Source of the DNA: Zhengella sp041738295
GTDB lineage: Bacteria > Pseudomonadota > Alphaproteobacteria > Rhizobiales > Rhizobiaceae
Reading direction: 5' to 3'
NCBI GenBank assembly: GCA_041738295.1
Contig: JBGSQC010000188.1
Location: 6,896 to 70,895, forward strand
Length of the DNA: 64,000 nucleotides
Under the pieces are notes generated by a model. It saw only the letters and a program-made list of their open reading frames with translations. It had not been told where the DNA came from and did no database searches. The translations under genes and the position numbers were made by a program. Below are positions 58,435-64,000 of the stretch, in pieces. Position 1 is the first letter of the stretch; each line of letters begins with the position of its first letter.

Positions 58435-58919
58435 GCGCTGCAACCGACGCCTTGGCCGCCGAAGTGCTCGACCTGGCGCGCGCCAAGGGCATCCTGATCG
58501 CTACGGCGGAAAGCTGCACCGGCGGCCTCATCATCGGGGCGCTGACGGAGATTGCCGGATCATCCGACGTGGTCGATCGCGGCTTCATCACCTATTCCAA
58601 CGAGGCCAAGCAGGAGATGCTGGGCGTCCGGGCCGAAACACTGGCTGCCCATGGCGCGGTCTCGGCTGAGACAGCAGCTGAAATGGCGACAGGCGCGCTG
58701 GCCCGTTCGCGCGCCTCGCTTGCCGTTGCCGTTACCGGCATTGCCGGGCCGGGCGGCGGATCGGAGACAAAGCCGGTCGGCCTTGTCTGGTTCGGCCTGG
58801 CGCAGGCCAGCCAGCCGGTCCGCACCGAACACAAGGTCTTTGCGGGGCTGGACCGGTCCGGCGTTCGCGCGGCGACGGTCGCTCACGCGCTGCAAATGCT
58901 GAAGGCGGCCCTAGGCTGA
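58431..58919 (+). CDS. pncC: CinA C-terminal domain protein / NMN deamidase
   Basis: A 162-residue protein equal to the C-terminal amidohydrolase domain of CinA, which deamidates nicotinamide mononucleotide for NAD recycling. Hallmarks: TAESCTGG, ITYSNEAKQEMLGV and VTGIAGPGGGSETKPVG. It lacks the N-terminal CinA domain, as in PncC. The ATG overlaps the ispDF stop (ATGA), so the two are cotranscribed. Its 3' end overlaps the converging COQ10-type gene by nine bases. Confidence 0.93.
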   Translation: MSAATDALAAEVLDLARAKGILIATAESCTGGLIIGALTEIAGSSDVVDRGFITYSNEAKQEMLGVRAETLAAHGAVSAETAAEMATGALARSRASLAVAVTGIAGPGGGSETKPVGLVWFGLAQASQPVRTEHKVFAGLDRSGVRAATVAHALQMLKAALG

Positions 58920-59378
58920 CGGGATACCCGCGCGTCCGTAAATCTTGTCAGCCCGCTTCTCAAAGGCTTCGGCAAACATGCGGAAGGCCCTGTCGAACAC
59001 CGCACCCATGACCGCGCCGAGGATGCGGCTCTTGAACTCGTAGTCGATGAAGAAATGCACCGTGCAGGCATTGTCTCCGCGCGGCTCAAACCGCCATTCA
59101 TTGGTCAAATATTTGAACGGCCCGTCGAGATATTTCACCGAAATGGTTTGCGCTTCCCGGTCGAGCAGCACCTGGCTGGCAAAGGTCTCGCGGATCGCCT
59201 TGTAGCCGACCGTCATGTCGGCCACAATCATCTCGCGATGGTCGCGTTCGCGGCGTGATCGCACAGCCAAAGACTCGCACATCGGCACGAAGTGTGGATA
59301 TTTTTCCACATCCGCCACCAGCGCAAACATGTTGCCCGCGCTGTGAGCCACCTGCCTCTGTGTGGTGAATTGCGGCAT
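58911..59378 (-). CDS. Coenzyme Q-binding COQ10-type START domain protein
   Basis: A 155-residue START-domain protein of the COQ10/RatA group. Sequence features: MPQFTTQRQVAHSAGNMFALVADVEKYPHFVPMCESL at the start (family hallmark HxxxxMFxLVADVExYPxFLPxC) and the FKSRILGAVMGAVFDRAFRMFAEAFEKRA tail. Eukaryotic relatives chaperone ubiquinone; E. coli RatA was described as a translation toxin, so the role here is uncertain. It starts nine bases after the lipA stop on the same strand and probably shares its transcript. Confidence 0.9.
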   Translation of the reverse strand: MPQFTTQRQVAHSAGNMFALVADVEKYPHFVPMCESLAVRSRRERDHREMIVADMTVGYKAIRETFASQVLLDREAQTISVKYLDGPFKYLTNEWRFEPRGDNACTVHFFIDYEFKSRILGAVMGAVFDRAFRMFAEAFEKRADKIYGRAGIPSA

Positions 59379-59387
59379 TTCGGATGG

Positions 59388-60350
59388 TCAGGCCTTCGAT
59401 GTCTTTTCTGCGCGCGCCGCTTTCAGGCGGGCAAAATCATCACCGGCATGGTGCGAGGAACGCGTCAGAGGACTGGCGGACACCATCAGGAAACCCTTGG
59501 ACCAGGCCGCCGTCGCATAGGATTTGAACTCGTCAGGCGTGATGAAGGCCTTGACCGGATGGTGCTTGCGCGTCGGGGCCAGATACTGCCCGATGGTGAT
59601 GAAATCGACATCCGCCGAGCGCAGATCGTCCATCAGCTGCAGCACTTCATTGCGCTCTTCACCAAGGCCCACCATGATGCCGGACTTGGTGAAGATCGTC
59701 GGGTCCAGCTCCTTCACGCGCTGCAGCAGACGCATGGAATGGAAATAGCGCGCGCCGGGACGGACCGTGAGATAGTTGCGCGCGACCGTCTCCAGATTGT
59801 GGTTGAACACGTCCGGCTTGGCGGCCACCACCACTTCCAGCGCGCCTTCCTTGCGCAAAAAGTCCGGCGTCAGGATCTCGATGGAGGTTTCCGGCGAGGT
59901 GGCGCGGATGGCGCGGATCACCTTGGCGAAGTGCTCGGCACCACCGTCGTCGAGATCATCGCGATCGACCGAGGTGATCACCACATGGGTCAGCCCCATC
60001 TGGGCGACCGCCTTGGCGACGTTTTCCGGCTCGTTTTCATCGAGCGCATTCGGCTTGCCGGTGATGACATTGCAGAAGGCGCAGGCGCGGGTGCAGATCT
60101 CGCCCATGATCATGAAGGTGGCGTGCTTCTTGTCCCAGCATTCGCCGATGTTGGGGCAGCCGGCCTCCTCGCACACCGTGACGAGTTTGTTGTCCTTCAC
60201 GATTGCGCGGGTTTCCAGATAGGTCTTGGATGTCGGCGCCTTGACGCGGATCCAGTCCGGCTTGCGCTGGATCTCGTTTTCCGGGTTCTTCGCCTTTTCC
60301 GGATGCCGGGGGCGGCTTTTGCCGGTGACGGTGTCGACGATGGTGACCAT
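59388..60350 (-). CDS. lipA: Lipoyl synthase
   Basis: A 320-residue radical-SAM enzyme that inserts two sulfurs into octanoyl groups on E2 proteins and GcvH. The auxiliary cluster ligands are Cys60-x4-Cys65-x5-Cys71, and the radical-SAM cluster is Cys86-x3-Cys90-x2-Cys93. The C-terminal RSSHHAGDDF holds the conserved Arg-Ser-Ser-His. Located with lpdA and pdhC, it supplies the lipoyl cofactor of the pyruvate dehydrogenase complex encoded alongside. Confidence 0.97.
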   Translation of the reverse strand: MVTIVDTVTGKSRPRHPEKAKNPENEIQRKPDWIRVKAPTSKTYLETRAIVKDNKLVTVCEEAGCPNIGECWDKKHATFMIMGEICTRACAFCNVITGKPNALDENEPENVAKAVAQMGLTHVVITSVDRDDLDDGGAEHFAKVIRAIRATSPETSIEILTPDFLRKEGALEVVVAAKPDVFNHNLETVARNYLTVRPGARYFHSMRLLQRVKELDPTIFTKSGIMVGLGEERNEVLQLMDDLRSADVDFITIGQYLAPTRKHHPVKAFITPDEFKSYATAAWSKGFLMVSASPLTRSSHHAGDDFARLKAARAEKTSKA

Positions 60351-60376
60351 GAAACCTGTCTTCCGCTGAAACTGCG

Positions 60377-60667
60377 TTAGCTGTTGACGGTCTTCTTGCC
60401 GAAGAACCAGAGAATGGCAACGGCGCCCAAGGTCGCAACCACGAGATTGCCGAGGAAGCCATAATAGGTGATGCCGAGGAAGCCCGCGAGCGTGCCGCCG
60501 ACGAAGGAACCGGCAATACCGACCAGGACGTTGGTGAAAAGCCCATGGGCGCGGTTCATCGTGCGCTCCGCAATGTAGCCAGCGAGAAGGCCGATCAGCA
60601 GCATGCCGAAGAAGCCGACGCCTGCCGAACCCATCAATCCGGCTTCAGGTCCGTATGCGTGCATCAT
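60377..60667 (-). CDS. GlsB/YeaQ/YmgE family membrane protein
   Basis: A 96-residue membrane protein with three hydrophobic segments and the glycine-rich pattern of the transglycosylase-associated family (LLIGLLAGYIAERTMNR, LVGIAGSFVGGTLAGFLG). Often linked to stress, but function unproven. The ATG at 60667 has AGGAG upstream; residues before it do not fit the family. It sits between lipA and lpdA on the same strand. Confidence 0.85.
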   Translation of the reverse strand: MMHAYGPEAGLMGSAGVGFFGMLLIGLLAGYIAERTMNRAHGLFTNVLVGIAGSFVGGTLAGFLGITYYGFLGNLVVATLGAVAILWFFGKKTVNS

Positions 60668-60748
60668 GGCGTCTTCTCCTGTTGGTTTCCTGACTACCCA
60701 TATGGCGCGCCGCTGCTTTGTGTACAAGCAGCGCGCCACTCCGTGGCG

Positions 60749-62191
60749 TCAGGCGTTGAGCGCGCGACCGTAAGCGTCGAGCACGCTTTCCTTCATCATT
60801 TCAGAGAGCGTCGGATGCGGGAAGACCGTGTGCATCAGCTCTTCTTCGGTCGTCTCCAGGTTCATGGCGACGACGAAACCCTGGATTAGTTCTGTCACTT
60901 CCGCGCCCACCATGTGCGCGCCGATCAGCTGGCCCGTCTTCTTGTCGAAGATGGTCTTGATCATGCCGTTGTCCTCGCCAAGCGCAATGGCCTTGCCATT
61001 GGCGCCGAACGAGAAGCGGCCGACGCGGATGTCGCGGCCCTGCTCCTTGGCCTTGGCCTCGGTCAGGCCGACGGAAGCAACCTGCGGATGGCAATAGGTG
61101 CAGCCGGGGATCATCATCTTGTCCATCGGGTGGACGTGGAGCCCGGCAATGTGCTCGACGCAGATCACACCCTCATGCTCGGCCTTGTGGGCGAGCATCG
61201 GCGGGCCGGCGACATCGCCGATGGCGTAGATGCCTTCCACATTGGTGCGGCCATAGCCATCGATGACGACGCAGCCGCGGTCGGTCTTGATGCCGAGCGC
61301 CTCAAGGCCGAGGTTCTCGATGTTGCCCTACACGCCGACAGCCGAGATCAGCCGGTCGGCTTCCATCACGGTTGCCTTGCCGTCCTTGGTCTCGACGGTG
61401 GCCTTCACCGAATTGCCGGTCTTTTCAACCTTGGAGACTTTCGCGCCGGTGATGATCTTCATGCCGTTCTTTTCGAGCTGCTTGCGGGCGATGGCCGAGA
61501 TTTCGGCATCTTCGACCGGCATGATCTGGTCCATCAGCTCGATGACCGTCACGTCGCAGCCCATGGCATTGTAGAAGGAGGCGAATTCGATGCCGATGGC
61601 GCCCGATCCCATGACCAGCAGCTTTTTCGGCAGCGCTTCGGGCACCATGGCTTCGAAATAGGTCCAGATCAGCTTGCCGTCCGGCTCTATGCCCGGCAGC
61701 GTGCGGGGCCGCGCGCCGTTGGCAAGAATGATGTGCTTGGCGGCATACTCGCCCTCACCCTTCACGCCCTTGGGCACCGGGTTCTGCGGCAGCATGGGCG
61801 CCTTAGAGGTCTTGCCGACCGTGATCTTGCCTTTGCCCGAAAGCTTGGCTTCGCCCCAGATCACATCGATCTTGTTCTTCTTCATCAGGAAGCCGACACC
61901 GCCATTGAGGCGCGCCGAAACGCCGCGAGAGCGCTCCACCACGGCCTTGACGTCCGCCGTGACGGTGCCTTCAAGCTTCAGCCCGTAATTCTTGAAATGG
62001 TCGGCATAGTGCTTGATCTCGGCCGAGCGCAGCAGCGCCTTGGTCGGGATACAGCCCCAGTTGAGGCAGATGCCGCCCAGATGCTCTCGCTCGACAATCG
62101 CGGTCTTTAGGCCAAGCTGGGCAGAGCGGATGGCGGTCACATAGCCGCCCGGTCCCGAACCGATGATGATCACGTCGTAAGTTTCGGCCAC
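60749..62191 (-). pseudogene. lpdA: Dihydrolipoyl dehydrogenase interrupted by an in-frame TAG
   Basis: A full-length (480-codon) E3 gene of the pyruvate dehydrogenase complex, with FAD loop GSGPGG (11-16), redox disulfide Cys42/Cys47 (GGICLNWGC), NAD loop GSGAIG and, near the end, the catalytic HPTLSE (His459, Glu464). Codon 288 (61328-61330) is TAG; homologues have Gln there (VGVQGNIEN), so one C-to-T change explains it. The frame is intact on both sides (GNIENLGLEALG directly after). Termination there would remove the NAD-facing core's end and the whole dimer/catalytic domain. Start is GTG at 62191 with GGAGAGG upstream. It could be a sequence error, a true mutation or a read-through codon. 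Confidence 0.88.
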
Positions 62192-62261
62192 GCGCCCTCT
62201 CCTTCTTTTCCAAGCCTTTGCGGCTTTGTCAGGGGATGGCGCGTGGCCTTGTCAGTCAGGC

Positions 62262-62498
62262 TCAGCCTGCGAGCATCCCGTAGATTTCATCCTTGAGCAA
62301 CAGGCGCTGCTTGCGCATGTCTTCCATGTGGAAGTCGCTCGTCGGTTCGATGTTCGTTTCGGCGCGGTGAATTTCCCGGTTCAGATCGTGATACTCGTTG
62401 AAGAGCTTTGCGAAATGGGCGTTTGACAGCTTCATTTCATGCATCTTTTCAACGTGTTCCGGAAATTCCTCGGCCAGTTCGTGTGGCACGTTTGACAT
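62262..62498 (-). CDS. YdcH/DUF465 family protein
   Basis: A 78-residue, largely helical, highly charged protein of the DUF465/YdcH family. The conserved core FAKLFNEYHDLNREIHRAE followed by LRKQRLLLKDEIYGML-like tail is clear (DMRKQRLLLKDEIYG). Its function is unknown. It lies between lpdA and the SGNH hydrolase on the same strand. An AGGAGG-like Shine-Dalgarno (AAAGGAGGG) is upstream of the ATG. Confidence 0.9.
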   Translation of the reverse strand: MSNVPHELAEEFPEHVEKMHEMKLSNAHFAKLFNEYHDLNREIHRAETNIEPTSDFHMEDMRKQRLLLKDEIYGMLAG

Positions 62499-62566
62499 GG
62501 GATGACCCTCCTTTGTTGCGTCACCCCCAGCCTATTGCCTTGATCGTCCTTCTCGTTTGACCCGGA

Positions 62567-63208
62567 TCAAAGTCCGAGCATCACATGCACCATGGGGGCC
62601 AAAGCCTTGCCGATGGCGCGCGTGCCGGCAGCATCCAGATGGATGCCGTCAACCGGCGATGCCGTCGCCACGCTGCCAGCGTCAAAGAAGCCGCAGTCCA
62701 TCTCGTCGGCGAGATCGCCATAGAGCGATGCCATCATCGCCGATTGCTCCACTCCGCCCGCCAGCATGCCGGCATAGAAGGGGTCAGCCGTCTCCACCAT
62801 CGGCGGCGGCGCGACAATCAGCACGTCTGCCGGGCCTTGGCCCGCAAGACGTGGCGCATGGTTCTTCACGATCTCCACGCAGCGGCGCATGCCTTGCATG
62901 GCGGCAATCGCCGTGCCTGCCACGCCCGGCTTCAGATCGTTCGAGCCGAGCATCAGGATCACCAGATCCACCGGCGCATGGGCGTAAAGCACCGTCGGCA
63001 GGATGCGGGCGCCATTGCGGTCGCAGTCGGCCAGATGCTCGTCATAGGCGGTCGAACGGCCACGCAGGCCGTCCGAAATCACCTGGACCCGGTTGCCGAG
63101 CGTTGCCGCCAATGCTTCCGGCCAGCGGTCCTCGAGGGCATGGCGCTGCGCCTTGCCGGGGACGGATCCCCAGGTCAGCGAATCGCCATAGCAGAGCACG
63201 GTTTTCAT
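62567..63208 (-). CDS. SGNH/GDSL hydrolase
   Basis: A 213-residue esterase or lipase of the SGNH fold, related to arylesterases. Block I GDSLTWG near residue 8, block II Gly in SDGLRGRST, block III GSNDLKP and block V DGIHLDAAG (Asp-x-x-His) supply the Ser-Gly-Asn-His set. No signal peptide, so cytosolic. Its place between pdhC and lpdA recurs in Hyphomicrobiales, but the substrate is not known. Confidence 0.9.
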   Translation of the reverse strand: MKTVLCYGDSLTWGSVPGKAQRHALEDRWPEALAATLGNRVQVISDGLRGRSTAYDEHLADCDRNGARILPTVLYAHAPVDLVILMLGSNDLKPGVAGTAIAAMQGMRRCVEIVKNHAPRLAGQGPADVLIVAPPPMVETADPFYAGMLAGGVEQSAMMASLYGDLADEMDCGFFDAGSVATASPVDGIHLDAAGTRAIGKALAPMVHVMLGL

Positions 63209-63218
63209 GATTGCCGCC

Positions 63219-64000
63219 TCACACCAGCATGCTCATCGGGTTTTCCATATAGCCCTTGAACGCCTTCAGCAGTTCGGCACCGAGCGCGCCATCAACGGCA
63301 CGATGGTCGGTCGACAGCGTCACCGTCATCGCTTCGACAATGGCAACAGCGCCGTTCTTCACCACCGCGCGTTTTTCACCCGCACCAATGGCAAGGATGG
63401 TGGCATGCGGCGGGTTGACGACCGCCGAGAAGTGCTTGACGCCCATCATGCCCATGTTGGAGACCGCCGTCGTGCCGCCCTGGAACTCCTCGGGCTTCAG
63501 CTTGCGGTCCTTGGCGCGCTTGCCCAGATCCTTCATCTCGTTGGAGATGGTGGACAGGCTCTTTTCCTCGGCCCTGCGGATGATCGGGGTGATCAGGCCG
63601 CCCGGAATGGAAACAGCGACGCCAACATCGGCATGCTTGTGCTTGACCATGGCCTCGTCGGTCCAGGACACATTGGCATCCGGCACGTCGCGCAGCGACA
63701 GAGCCAGCGCCTTGATGATCATGTCATTGACCGACAACCGGTAGGCCGGCTTGTCATCCTTGACTGGTGCAGAGGCATTGAGTTCGGCCCGCAGCTTCAT
63801 CAGCGCGTCGAGTTCGCAATCGACGGCCACATAGAAGTGCGGGATGGTCTGCTTGGCTTCGGTCAGGCGCTTGGCGATGGTCTTGCGCATGCCGTCATGC
63901 TTGACCAACTCGTAGGAGCCTTCGGCGAAGTTCTTCAACACGGCTTCGCTGGACGGGCCGGACGCCATGGCGGTCGCGGCAGCCGGAGCTGCGGCAGGTG
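63219..64000 (-). CDS. pdhC: Dihydrolipoamide acetyltransferase E2 of pyruvate dehydrogenase (3' part)
   Basis: The catalytic domain of the E2 core of the pyruvate dehydrogenase complex; the lipoyl and E1/E3-binding domains lie beyond the right edge. Active-site motif DHRAVDG is near the C-terminus, and HFYVAVDCELDALMKLR opens the domain. The frame continues to base 64000 through an Ala/Pro-rich linker. It precedes the SGNH and lpdA genes on the same strand, so the pdh-lpd-lip group forms one region. Confidence 0.94.
   Translation of the reverse strand, partial: PAAAPAAATAMASGPSSEAVLKNFAEGSYELVKHDGMRKTIAKRLTEAKQTIPHFYVAVDCELDALMKLRAELNASAPVKDDKPAYRLSVNDMIIKALALSLRDVPDANVSWTDEAMVKHKHADVGVAVSIPGGLITPIIRRAEEKSLSTISNEMKDLGKRAKDRKLKPEEFQGGTTAVSNMGMMGVKHFSAVVNPPHATILAIGAGEKRAVVKNGAVAIVEAMTVTLSTDHRAVDGALGAELLKAFKGYMENPMSMLV

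Overview
The window is GC-rich, gene-dense chromosomal DNA from an alphaproteobacterium, most likely of the order Hyphomicrobiales (Rhizobiales). The basis is gene content and order: the block dusB-ntrB-ntrC-ntrY-ntrX-trkA-dat-hfq-hflX, a fused ispDF next to pncC, the pdhC / lpdA / lipA / COQ10-like block, phosphatidylcholine synthase, an IalB-family protein and an FeS-type bacterial (6-4) photolyase. No integrase, transposase, phage gene or CRISPR array was seen, so this reads as stable core chromosome with a few accessory patches.

Layout. 1-7.3 kb: the 3' part of mfd, an M20 amidohydrolase, small membrane and zinc-ribbon proteins, an acidic low-complexity protein, a YbaK-type deacylase, then a minus-strand run of MBL hydrolase, tatD, metG, holB, tmk and a D,D-carboxypeptidase homologue up to 12 kb. 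12-13.8 kb: an RlpA-like lipoprotein and tRNA-Ser(UGA). 13.8-17.7 kb: an overlapping operon otsB-GH15-otsA (trehalose). 17.8-20.8 kb: a cytochrome c, a tetraheme NapC/NirT protein and an FeS photolyase, all on the minus strand. 21-24.9 kb: a four-gene ABC importer of the polyamine/iron/phosphonate type. 25-27.8 kb: rimO and an acyltransferase. 28.1-29.6 kb: three tandem exported pentapeptide-repeat paralogues. 29.7-36 kb: a FadL-type porin and a BMP-type nucleoside ABC importer. 36-41.4 kb: quinone oxidoreductase, phosphatidylcholine synthase, a flavin monooxygenase, an AEC transporter, hspQ and ialB. 41.7-44.4 kb: an oligopeptide-binding protein coupled to mazG. 44.4-55.9 kb: the hflX-hfq-dat-trkA-ntrXYCB-dusB block. 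56-64 kb: an unknown exported protein, ispDF-pncC, a COQ10-like protein, lipA, a GlsB-like protein, lpdA, a YdcH-like protein, an SGNH hydrolase and the 3' end of pdhC.

How the parts fit. The nitrogen two-component pairs NtrBC and NtrYX, Hfq and TrkA form a regulatory hub. The pdhC/lpdA/lipA group makes and serves lipoylated pyruvate dehydrogenase. The most notable anomaly is in lpdA: its frame is intact from start to stop except for one TAG at codon 288, where a Gln codon (CAG) is expected; the catalytic His-Glu pair lies beyond it. Other points worth checking are the D,D-carboxypeptidase homologue that has lost the Ser of SxN and the Lys of KTG, the three Cys-flanked pentapeptide proteins, a possible 12-codon leader ORF coupled to pcs, and an exported protein of unknown family with a likely TTG start. 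Several starts here appear to be TTG or GTG, judged from Shine-Dalgarno position.
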